Made by a program: the position numbers and the translations under genes. Shown in pieces: positions 17,175 to 24,803 of a stretch of 64,000 nucleotides of DNA. The stretch comes from DASQPR01 sp963724705. Its GTDB lineage: Bacteria > Actinomycetota > Actinomycetes > Mycobacteriales > Micromonosporaceae. Location of the stretch: the NCBI GenBank assembly GCA_963724705.1, contig CAVRVS010000006.1:868001-932000 (forward strand). Reading direction: 5' to 3'. The stretch's first letter is position 1. Every line of letters starts with the position of its first letter. The notes below the pieces were generated by a model. The model was not told the DNA's origin and searched no databases. It saw only the letters and a list, made by a program, of their open reading frames with translations.

Positions 17175-17245
17175 GCTTCCGGCGCCACTGCACTGAGATT
17201 CCGGCGGCCCTGCACTGAGATTCGCGCGGCGCTGCACTGAGCGAC
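17166..17245 (+). repeat. 22-bp tandem repeat, about 3.6 copies, starting in the hydrolase stop codon
   Basis: Units begin at 17166, 17188, 17210 and 17232 (the last partial) with the shared core CTGCACTGAG and a GC-rich remainder. The first unit includes the last two sense codons and stop of the hydrolase, so the repeat duplicates the gene 3' end. Because 22 is not a multiple of 3, the repeated TGA falls in all three frames. Replication slippage is the likely origin. The rest of the gap to 17476 shows no gene. Confidence 0.75.
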
Positions 17246-17476
17246 GTCCGACTCAGACACACCCGACACCCAACGTCGTTACCGGAATACGCGCCGTAAG
17301 TGCACACTTCGCGCAAATCGGAAGTCGCGCCTATAGCGGCGGAGCCGTTTTGTGAGTCAAACTCTTCTTGACGTTTCCTACGACATTTGCACGGTCGTCT
17401 GCCAGTAGCGGCGAAGTGGCAGTGGGTTAGCGAGTCTGGCCATGCCGTTCCGCGTACCACGGCTTGGAGGGCTCGC

Positions 17477-18979
17477 ATGACCATGGCGCTGGAGCAGCTC
17501 ACCGCGCGATTGCGCGCCGAGCTGGGTCCAGCGTCGGTGATCACGGACGCCGCGACACTGCGGGCGTACGAGTGCGACGGCCTCACCGCCTACCGGGCGA
17601 TACCCGGCGTGGTGCTGCTGCCGTCCGACGCCAGCGAAATCCAGGCCTGCGTCCGGGCATGTAGGGACGCCGGCGTCCCGTTTGTGGCCCGCGGATCCGG
17701 CACGGGGCTGTCCGGCGGAGCGCTGCCGATCGCCACCGGGGCGCTCATCGTCACCGCCAAGCTGAATCGCGTGATCGACATCGATCCGGAGAGCCAGCGC
17801 GCGATCGTTGAGCCCGGGGTCTTCAACGCCGCGATCACGCAGGCCGTCGCCGGCCATAACCTCTACTACGCGCCGGATCCGTCCAGCCAACAGATCTGCT
17901 CGATCGGCGGAAACGTCGCGGAGAATTCCGGCGGAGCGCATTGCCTGAAGTACGGCTTCACGGTGCATCACGTGACCGGCCTGGAAATCTGCACGCCGGA
18001 CGGCGACCTGGTCACGATCGGCGCCGGCAAGGCGGCCGAAGCGCCGGGCTACGACCTCACCGGCGTGTTCATCGGCTCCGAAGGCACGCTCGGCATCGCG
18101 ACGAAGGTGTACGTCCGGCTGCTTCGGCGACCCGACTCCGTCGTCACGATGCTCGCCGCGTACGACGACATGGAGGCGGCCGGTGCCACCGTCGCCGCCA
18201 TCGTCGCGGCCGGCCTGACTCCGGCGGCGGCCGAGATCATGGACGCCCTCGCGATCAGTGCGGCCGAGAAGTCGGTCGACTGCCGCTATCCGGCCGGCGC
18301 CGGTGCCGTGCTCGTGGTCGAAGTCGACGGCCCAGCCGCCGAGGTCGCGGCCGAGCATGCGGCGATCGACGCGATCTGCCGGGCCAACAAGGCATTCGAG
18401 GTCCGTACCGCCGTCGACGCGGCCGAACGCGCGGCGCTGTGGCGCGGACGCAAGTCGGCGTTCGCGGCCGTTGGCCGGATCAGCCCGGACTACATCGTGC
18501 AGGACGGTGTCGTACCGCGGACCAAGCTCGCGACCGTGCTCACGGAGATTGAGGCGCTTGCGGCCCAGCACGGCGTACGTGTGGCCAACGTCTTCCACGC
18601 CGGCGACGGCAACCTGCATCCGCTCGTGCTCTACGACGGAGCCGTGACCGGCGCGCTCGACGCCGCCGAGAAGGTGTCCGGTGCGATCCTCAACCTGTGC
18701 ATCGAGCACGGCGGGTCAATCACCGGCGAGCACGGCGTGGGCGTCGAGAAGTCGGCCTTCATGGCGAACATGTTCACCGCCGACGACCTCGACACCATGC
18801 AGTTCGTCCGCTGTGCGTTTGATCCGTCCGGTCGGGCCAACCCGGGCAAGGTCTTCCCGACGCCGCGGCTCTGCGGGGAGCCGCGGGGTGGACCGGCCGC
18901 GGCGGCCGCGTTGGCGAGCGCGATCGCCGCCGCTAAGGCGGCCGGCGCAACGATCGACGACGAGCCGGCGGTCTGGTGA
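17477..18979 (+). CDS. glcD: Glycolate oxidase FAD subunit GlcD
   Basis: This 500-residue FAD-linked oxidase (VAO fold) oxidises glycolate or a related 2-hydroxy acid. The N-terminal FAD domain shows PFVARGSGTGLSGGALP and SIGGNVAENSGGAHCLKYG; the C-terminal domain has the catalytic-type HAGDGNLHP and SITGEHGVGVEK. ATG 17477 is chosen because GGAGG (17466-17470) precedes it by 6 nt. It overlaps glcE by one base and is followed by glcF, the usual three-subunit operon. D-lactate dehydrogenase is an alternative for GlcD alone, but the full operon supports glycolate oxidase. Confidence 0.93.
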   Translation: MTMALEQLTARLRAELGPASVITDAATLRAYECDGLTAYRAIPGVVLLPSDASEIQACVRACRDAGVPFVARGSGTGLSGGALPIATGALIVTAKLNRVIDIDPESQRAIVEPGVFNAAITQAVAGHNLYYAPDPSSQQICSIGGNVAENSGGAHCLKYGFTVHHVTGLEICTPDGDLVTIGAGKAAEAPGYDLTGVFIGSEGTLGIATKVYVRLLRRPDSVVTMLAAYDDMEAAGATVAAIVAAGLTPAAAEIMDALAISAAEKSVDCRYPAGAGAVLVVEVDGPAAEVAAEHAAIDAICRANKAFEVRTAVDAAERAALWRGRKSAFAAVGRISPDYIVQDGVVPRTKLATVLTEIEALAAQHGVRVANVFHAGDGNLHPLVLYDGAVTGALDAAEKVSGAILNLCIEHGGSITGEHGVGVEKSAFMANMFTADDLDTMQFVRCAFDPSGRANPGKVFPTPRLCGEPRGGPAAAAALASAIAAAKAAGATIDDEPAVW

Positions 18980-20460
18980 TGACGACTACCGCCGATGGCG
19001 TCGTTGCCGTGCTCGCGCGCGCGTGCGGCGCCGAAGCCGTGCGCCTGGCCGGGAACGGTGACGTGGTCGGCGGCAAGCGACCACGATGGGTCGCCGCGCC
19101 TGCCGACGCGACGGCGCTGGCCGAACTCGTACGGGTATGTGCCGAGCGCGACCTCACGATGGTGGCCCGGGGTGAGGGCGGCAAGCTCGACTGGGGCAAC
19201 CCGCCCCAGCGGGTCGACGTGCTGATCGACATGGGCCGGCTGGCCGGCGTCTACCGGCACGACGCCGACGATCTGGTCGCCATGGTCGGCGCCGGGACGC
19301 CGCTGCGGGCCGTGCAGGCCACACTGGCGAAACGCAATCAGCGCCTGGCCATGGATCCGGGGTCGGCCGACGCGACGATCGGCGGGATGCTCGCGACCGG
19401 CGAGTCCGGGCCGCTGCGACTCGGCTTCGGCGCGCCGCGGGACCAGCTCATCGGCGTGGAGTTCGTCCGAGCCGACGGCGTGATCTCGCACTCCGGCGGC
19501 CGGGTGGTCAAGAACGTCGCCGGCTACGACCTCGGCAAGCTGTTGACTGGCTCGTACGGGACACTTGCGCTCATCACGTCGGCAACGTTCCGGGTGCATC
19601 CGATACCGATGGCGCGAGCCTTCGTGACGCGCCCGGTGCACAGCCCGATGGAGGCTCACGACCTCGTGATCGCGCTGCTCGGCAGCGGGCTGGCGCCGGC
19701 CGCGATCGAACTCGACCTGCCGATCATCAACCCGGCCCTGGTTCCGTCGGTCGTGTCTCGACCGACACCGGGCCGGCGTTCGATGCCGGGCGGCAGCCTC
19801 GCCGAAAAGCCGACCGCGCGATTCGATCCAACCGGTCGCGACGCACTGGCCGGCCGGGGCGAGCACGCCGTCGACCCGGGCCGGGCGCTGCGGCCGGGCC
19901 GGCCCATCACCACCGGCACGGTGGCCGTGCTGCTGGAAGGCTCGACGGCCGGGGTGAAGTCGCGGGCGGCCGACGCTTCGCTGCTGATGCGAGGTGGAGC
20001 GACCACGTCGACCCGGCCGCCCGAGTGGTGGGGTCGATATCCCTTTGAGCCGGGCGACGTCGCGTTGAAGATCGCCACACCGATCGCGGACCTGTACGCG
20101 GCGCTTTACGCGCTGCGTGATGCGGCCGGCTTTCCGGTCTCCGTACGCGGCAGTGCCGGGGTCGGCGTGTGCTACGCGTCGCTGCCCGGAGCGCCGACCT
20201 TCAGCGGTGGCATCACGAGTTCCGGCCGCATCCGGACGACGAAGCGACACGTCGCGCAGATCGCCGATGTCGTGGCGGCGCTGCGTACCACGATGATCGC
20301 CCGCGGCGGATCCTGTGTCGTGCTCGACGCACCGCCCTTGATCCGGGACGCCGTCGACATGTGGGGCAACGTCGGTGGCCTCGATCTCATGCGCTCGGTA
20401 AAGCACCAGTTCGATCCGTACGGTCTTCTGGCGCCCGGACGATTCGTCGGCGGCATCTAG
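18979..20460 (+). CDS. glcE: Glycolate oxidase FAD-binding subunit GlcE
   Basis: This 493-residue FAD-binding protein is the second flavoprotein subunit of glycolate oxidase. The FAD segments are MVARGEGGKLDWGNPPQRVD, TIGGMLATGESGPLRLGFGA and VVKNVAGYDLGKLLTGSYG, all characteristic of GlcE. It is longer than many GlcE proteins because of a Pro/Gly/Arg-rich insert of about 80 residues in the middle (about residues 250-330). ATG 18979 overlaps the glcD stop; a GTG three bases earlier is possible. It is followed 37 bp later by glcF with its own AGGAGG site. Confidence 0.9.
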   Translation: MTTTADGVVAVLARACGAEAVRLAGNGDVVGGKRPRWVAAPADATALAELVRVCAERDLTMVARGEGGKLDWGNPPQRVDVLIDMGRLAGVYRHDADDLVAMVGAGTPLRAVQATLAKRNQRLAMDPGSADATIGGMLATGESGPLRLGFGAPRDQLIGVEFVRADGVISHSGGRVVKNVAGYDLGKLLTGSYGTLALITSATFRVHPIPMARAFVTRPVHSPMEAHDLVIALLGSGLAPAAIELDLPIINPALVPSVVSRPTPGRRSMPGGSLAEKPTARFDPTGRDALAGRGEHAVDPGRALRPGRPITTGTVAVLLEGSTAGVKSRAADASLLMRGGATTSTRPPEWWGRYPFEPGDVALKIATPIADLYAALYALRDAAGFPVSVRGSAGVGVCYASLPGAPTFSGGITSSGRIRTTKRHVAQIADVVAALRTTMIARGGSCVVLDAPPLIRDAVDMWGNVGGLDLMRSVKHQFDPYGLLAPGRFVGGI

Positions 20461-20497
20461 CCCCCGGCAAGCACCGACACCCAGGCAGGAGGCACCG

Positions 20498-21728
20498 ATG
20501 ACCGAGTCACTTCGGGAGCTCACCGACGCGTGCGTCCACTGCGGCTTCTGCCTGCCGTCATGCCCGACGTATCAGCTCACCGGCGAGGAAGCGCACTCGC
20601 CGCGAGGGCGCATCCACCTGCTGCGTCAGATGCTCGACGGCGACGCGACGCCGGATGAGATCGTCGGACCGATCGACACCTGTCTCGGCTGCCTCGCCTG
20701 CGTGCCGGCCTGCCCGTCCGGCGTGCAGTACGAGCAGATCATCGAGGCCGGTCGCGAAGTCGTCGTGAATGCCCGGCCGCTGCGCGACCGCGTCGCCCGC
20801 AAGGCGCTGTTCCAGGTGTTGCCGTACCCGCGGAGGTTGTCGGCGTCGAGGCTGCCGCTCCGTGCGGTCCCCGCGCTTGCCAAGGTCGATCCGCTGTTCG
20901 AGGCGGCCGCAGACCTCGCACCGGACCGCGGCGACCAAACGCCGGGTCGCCAGTTGCCGCGCCGCATCCCCGCCCGGGGTCAGCGACGCGCCGTCGTGGG
21001 GTTGCTCACCGGCTGCGCGCAGTCGGTGTTCTTCCGGCACGTCACCGCAGCCACGGCTCGCGTACTCGCGATGGAGGGCTGCGACGTCGCTGTCCCGCGG
21101 GGCCAGGGCTGCTGCGGAGCCCTGTCGATGCACGCCGGCCATGCCGGCCAGGCGCGCCGGCTGGCGCGGCGGGTCGTCGCGGCCTTCACCCGAGCCGGGG
21201 TCGACATCGTCGTCACCGATGTCGCCGGTTGTGGTTCGGCCATGAAGGGGTACGCCCGGCTGCTGGCCGACGATCCGAAGTGGGCCGATGCCGCGGCGGC
21301 TCTGGCCGGCAAGGTCCGGGACGTGACCGAGTTCCTGGTCGAACTCGGTCCGGCCGCCGAACGCGATGCGCTCGCCGATGACGGTGGCCTACCACGACGC
21401 GTGCCACCTTGCGCATGGTCAGGGCATCACGTCCGAGCCGCGAAAGCTACTCGCCGACATCCCCGATCTACGCGTCGTCGACCTCACCGATGGCGGCCGG
21501 TGCTGCGGATCGGCCGGTACGTACAACTTGACGCAACCCGAGACAGCGGCCGAATTGGGCGAGCGCAAGGCGCACGCCATCATGGCGACCGGCGCGTCGG
21601 TGGTCGCGGCCGGAAACCCGGGGTGCCTACTGCAGATTGAGGCCTCGCTGCGCAAGCTGGGGTCACCGATTCGAGTACGGCACACGATCGAATTCGTCGA
21701 TGCGTCGCTGCGCGGCGTAAGGCTCTAG
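20498..21728 (+). pseudogene. glcF: Glycolate oxidase iron-sulphur subunit GlcF, apparent frameshift
   Basis: GlcF carries two 4Fe-4S clusters and passes electrons from GlcDE to the membrane. The first frame shows CVHCGFCLPSCPTY and CLGCLACVPACPSG ferredoxin motifs and the first CCG-type motif GQGCCGALSMHAGHAGQARR. Near 21370 the frame shifts by +1. The second CCG domain, AYHDACHLAHGQG then GGRCCGSAGTYN, continues in the next frame to the stop at 21728. Removing one base in ctcgccg restores a continuous protein of about 409 residues, the family length. Left as read, the first frame runs out of family sequence and stops at 21640. Both halves are well conserved, so a sequencing error or a very recent mutation is likely. 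Confidence 0.88.
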
Positions 21729-21733
21729 ATCAT

Positions 21734-21779
21734 GGCGTCGTCGCGGCGGCTCGCCGGAGCCTGAGCCGGCCGCGACGCC
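21734..21779. terminator. Bidirectional hairpin terminator between glcF and the threonine dehydratase gene
   Basis: GGCGTCG-tc-GCGGC-GGCTC pairs with GAGCCGGCCGCGACGCC through one bulge and one mismatch, with a 10-nt loop. It sits between two convergent stop codons (21728 and 21789), the expected place for a shared terminator. As often in actinomycetes, no U-tract follows. Confidence 0.7.
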
Positions 21780-21788
21780 ACCGAACCG

Positions 21789-22757
21789 TCAGTCCTCGCG
21801 GGCGATCAACGTCGCGAGGTAGGCGGGGTCGAGGTTTCCACCCGAGATCACGGCGACCGTACGGCCGGCGGGCAGCCGATCGCCCGCGAACAGGTACGCC
21901 GCCGGTGCCACCGCGCCACTCGGCTCCGCCACCAGATTCGCCTCCCGCGCCAGCAGTCCGACCGTGGCCTCGATCTGCTCGTCGGTCACGGTCACGATGC
22001 CGTCGAGCCGTTCGCGAATGTGCGCGAACGTCAACTCCGACGGTGGCGTACGGACCCCGTCGGCGACCGTACGGTAGGTCAGCTCACTCGACCACGTGAC
22101 AAGACGCCCCTCGCGCATGCTCTGCAATGTCTCGGCCGCAAACTCCGGCTCGACGCCGTACACCTGGATGTTCGGGTTGATCGCCTTGATCGCGGTCGCG
22201 ACACCGGAGGCGAGGCCACCGCCACCGATGGGGACCAGGACGACCTCGACGTCCGGCCGGTCCGTGACGATTTCGAGCCCGATCGTGCCCTGACCCGCGA
22301 TCACGTGCCGGTCGTCGAACGGAGGAACGAGCGACATGCCGCGACGCTCGGCGATCTCCTTCGTCACCGCGTCGCGGTCGTCCGGATCGACGAGCACGAT
22401 CTCCGCGCCGAGTGCCTCCACGGCCGCGATCTTCACCGGCGGCGTGACCTTCGGCATCACGACCGCGGCTGGCACCCCGAACTCCCGTGCGGCGTATGCG
22501 ATCGCCCGGCCGTGGTTGCCCGAGGAATGAGTGACCACGCCGCGCTCACGGACGTCGGCCGGCAGGCATGAGATCGCGAAATAGGCACCGCGGAGTTTGA
22601 AGGCACCAATCGGCTGAAGGCTCTCCGGCTTCACCCAGAGATTCGAACCGCTGCCGCCGCGGTCGGCCCAGGGGCACGGAACGAGCGGCGTGTGCACGGC
22701 AACGCCATCGAGGACGGCCGCAGCGGCCCGGACATCGGCGAGCGAGACGAGTTCCAT
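21789..22757 (-). CDS. Threonine/serine dehydratase-like PLP enzyme
   Basis: This 322-residue fold-type II PLP enzyme belongs to the threonine ammonia-lyase and serine racemase group. The PLP Lys lies in PIGAFKLRGA, the substrate loop is SSGNHGRA and the phosphate-binding glycines are VPIGGGGLASG. It has no C-terminal ACT domain, so it is the short, catabolic or racemase-like form rather than feedback-regulated IlvA. The product could be 2-oxobutyrate from threonine or pyruvate from serine. It is convergent with glcF and appears monocistronic. Confidence 0.88.
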   Translation of the reverse strand: MELVSLADVRAAAAVLDGVAVHTPLVPCPWADRGGSGSNLWVKPESLQPIGAFKLRGAYFAISCLPADVRERGVVTHSSGNHGRAIAYAAREFGVPAAVVMPKVTPPVKIAAVEALGAEIVLVDPDDRDAVTKEIAERRGMSLVPPFDDRHVIAGQGTIGLEIVTDRPDVEVVLVPIGGGGLASGVATAIKAINPNIQVYGVEPEFAAETLQSMREGRLVTWSSELTYRTVADGVRTPPSELTFAHIRERLDGIVTVTDEQIEATVGLLAREANLVAEPSGAVAPAAYLFAGDRLPAGRTVAVISGGNLDPAYLATLIARED

Positions 22758-22874
22758 GGCGCAATCGTGCCCGACGGTTCGTACAACGGTCGCGGGCCAA
22801 CCCAGTGAATGTGGCCACTGTCGAGGGTTTCAAGCCAGACAATGAGTTGAGTTTCACCTGGTGAGGGGACGGAA

Positions 22875-23645
22875 ATGACGGGACACGAGACGCCGACCGG
22901 CGATCCCGCGCGCCCACCCGATCCGTCCTCGCTACCGCCGACAGGTCAGCCACCGCTCACCGGTCAACCACCGCCGGCCGGCCAGCCAGCGCCGACGGGT
23001 CAACCACCGCCGTGGTCTCGCGAGGCGCAGGGCCCGTGGCCACCGGGACCGTCCGGTGCGCAGCCACCACCCCCGCTGATGCCGCCGGCCGTCCCCGGTC
23101 CGCCGCCCTCGATGCCGCCGCCGCATGGACATCGCACGCTGTGGATCGTCCTCGCCGCGTGCACCGCGGCGGTCATCGTGATCGGCGGCGCGACCGTCGG
23201 CGTCATCGCGGCCACACATGCACTGCGTCACTCCGACCGGTCGACGACGGCCGCCGTCGGCCAACCGGGCCGCGACGGATCACTCCAATTCACCGCCGAG
23301 AAGGTCACGTGCGGCGTCGGCCAGGTCGGACCGCCGGACGACTACGTCACGCCGACCGGCCAGTTCTGCGTCGTCGAACTGAAGATCCGGAACGTGGGTA
23401 CCGGTCCGGCCATCTTCAGCGACGCGCTGCAGGAGGCGTACGCGCCGAACGGCAACCGTTTCAGCACGGACAGCGAAGCGATCCTCTATGCCAATCCGGA
23501 TCCGACGATCTTTCTTACCGACATCAATCCCGGCATCGCACTGACGGCCGACATCGTCTATGACATCCCGGTCGGCCAGCGCATCGCTCGGCTCAGGTTG
23601 CACAGCACCCCGGACACCCGCGGCGTCGTGGTCAACGTACATTGA
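22875..23645 (+). CDS. Proline-rich membrane-anchored protein with DUF4352-like domain
   Basis: This 256-residue protein has a cytosolic Pro/Gly/Gln-rich tail with repeats of the form TGQPP (about residues 20-85), one membrane helix (LWIVLAACTAAVIVIGGATV), and an extracellular domain. The outer domain resembles DUF4352 (telokin-like): FCVVELKIRNVGTGPAIFSD and the FLTDINPGIALTADIVYDIP strand are typical. Such proteins are common in actinomycetes and of unknown function. It stands alone between divergent and small membrane genes. Confidence 0.8.
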   Translation: MTGHETPTGDPARPPDPSSLPPTGQPPLTGQPPPAGQPAPTGQPPPWSREAQGPWPPGPSGAQPPPPLMPPAVPGPPPSMPPPHGHRTLWIVLAACTAAVIVIGGATVGVIAATHALRHSDRSTTAAVGQPGRDGSLQFTAEKVTCGVGQVGPPDDYVTPTGQFCVVELKIRNVGTGPAIFSDALQEAYAPNGNRFSTDSEAILYANPDPTIFLTDINPGIALTADIVYDIPVGQRIARLRLHSTPDTRGVVVNVH

Positions 23646-23734
23646 CGCCGCCCGGGTCCGCGGCGACGATCACCGCCCTGTGGCGTACCCACGGATTCGG
23701 CTACGCTGGCTCCCCACAGGGAGAGGGCTGATCG

Positions 23735-24316
23735 ATGACGACGCTGCCGAACGCCGCCACCGAGACCGGCGAACCGCAGGTGTTCCGCCGTCGGTCCACG
23801 GTGATCGCCGGCATGGTCATCGCTGTCCTGCTCGTCGTGTTGTCGACGCTGCTCACCGTCGACGAGTGGAGCCACGGCTTCTTCGCCGCGATCGCCGGCC
23901 CGGTGGCCGGGCTCACGCTCGCGTTATTCGCGCTGCTCCTGAGCGTGTGGCCGCACATCATCGTGCGGGACGCCTACCTCGAACCACACAATTCGTTCTT
24001 CTGGTACGAGGTGCCGTATCCGGCCATCGCCGAGATCGGTCCGATCCGGATGGGCCTCGTCGTACGGACGCACGGCCGGAAGATGATTCCACTGACCGGA
24101 TATGCCAGTGGCGCGGCCGGCCGGTTGTTCCGCCACCGCAGCGCGGCCGACGCGGTCATCAACGCCGTCGAAGCGAAGATGGCCCGGCGCAAGCGGCCGG
24201 GTGACGAGGACGCCCAGGTCGTGCGACACACCGACGTGCGCAACGTGTCCGCGATGCTCGGCGCGGTCGTCGTCACGGCTATCGTGATCGTCTTGGCCGT
24301 CCAGACGTACCACTGA
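23735..24316 (+). CDS. Membrane protein with PH-like domain, unknown function
   Basis: This 193-residue protein has two closely spaced N-terminal membrane helices (MVIAVLLVVLSTLLTVDEW and FFAAIAGPVAGLTLALFALL), a soluble segment resembling a small bacterial PH domain (VPYPAIAEIGPIRMGLVVR), and a C-terminal helix (MLGAVVVTAIVIVLAVQTY). The arrangement is frequent in actinomycetes. No specific function can be assigned. It is convergent with the GNAT gene. Confidence 0.7.
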   Translation: MTTLPNAATETGEPQVFRRRSTVIAGMVIAVLLVVLSTLLTVDEWSHGFFAAIAGPVAGLTLALFALLLSVWPHIIVRDAYLEPHNSFFWYEVPYPAIAEIGPIRMGLVVRTHGRKMIPLTGYASGAAGRLFRHRSAADAVINAVEAKMARRKRPGDEDAQVVRHTDVRNVSAMLGAVVVTAIVIVLAVQTYH

Positions 24317-24334
24317 CCGCGAGAACGAGGCCGG

Positions 24335-24733
24335 TCAGAGCTGGATGAGGCCGGCGTCGGTCGGCCGGAAGCCGCATGCGTCGAAGTAGAACGACCGCAG
24401 GTGCGGCTCGAAATCGACATGCAGCCATTCGCAGCCGGCGGCACGGGCGTTCTCGGTCGCGACCGCCACGAGCCGCGTGCCCACGCCACGGCGCCCGACC
24501 TCCGCCGCGACCACAGTGTCCAGAATGAACGCGTGCACTCCGCCGTCCCACGCGACGTTGACGAAGCCGACGAGCCGGCTGTTCTCGCGGGCGCACACCC
24601 AGCCGAGGCTGAACCGGTTGATCGGCGTCCACCAGTCGTTGGCCGGGTTCGCCGGGCGCTCGAAGCCGGCCGCGTGCAACGGCTCGACCTCGGCGTTGGT
24701 GAACTCGCCCCGCCACACGTAGTCAATCGTCAT
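24335..24733 (-). CDS. GNAT family N-acetyltransferase
   Basis: This 132-residue acetyltransferase has the acetyl-CoA site GRRGVGTRLVAVATENARAA and a C-terminal FYFDACGFRPTDAGLIQL, both standard for GNAT proteins. The segment GFVNVAWDGGVHAFILDTVV supplies the central strands. The substrate is unknown. It lies 70 bp downstream of the valS stop on the same strand and may be co-transcribed with it. Confidence 0.88.
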   Translation of the reverse strand: MTIDYVWRGEFTNAEVEPLHAAGFERPANPANDWWTPINRFSLGWVCARENSRLVGFVNVAWDGGVHAFILDTVVAAEVGRRGVGTRLVAVATENARAAGCEWLHVDFEPHLRSFYFDACGFRPTDAGLIQL

Positions 24734-24803
24734 ACAGCCTCGATCGTCATGCCGCCGATTGTGTCGTGCGCCCGGCCGAACCCGTACCGAATAAAGGACC
24801 GTC

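Noticed and set aside
17341..17476. A strong sigma-70-type promoter for glcD
   Set aside because: TTGACG at 17368-17373 looks like a -35 box, but no acceptable -10 element follows at 16-18 bp.
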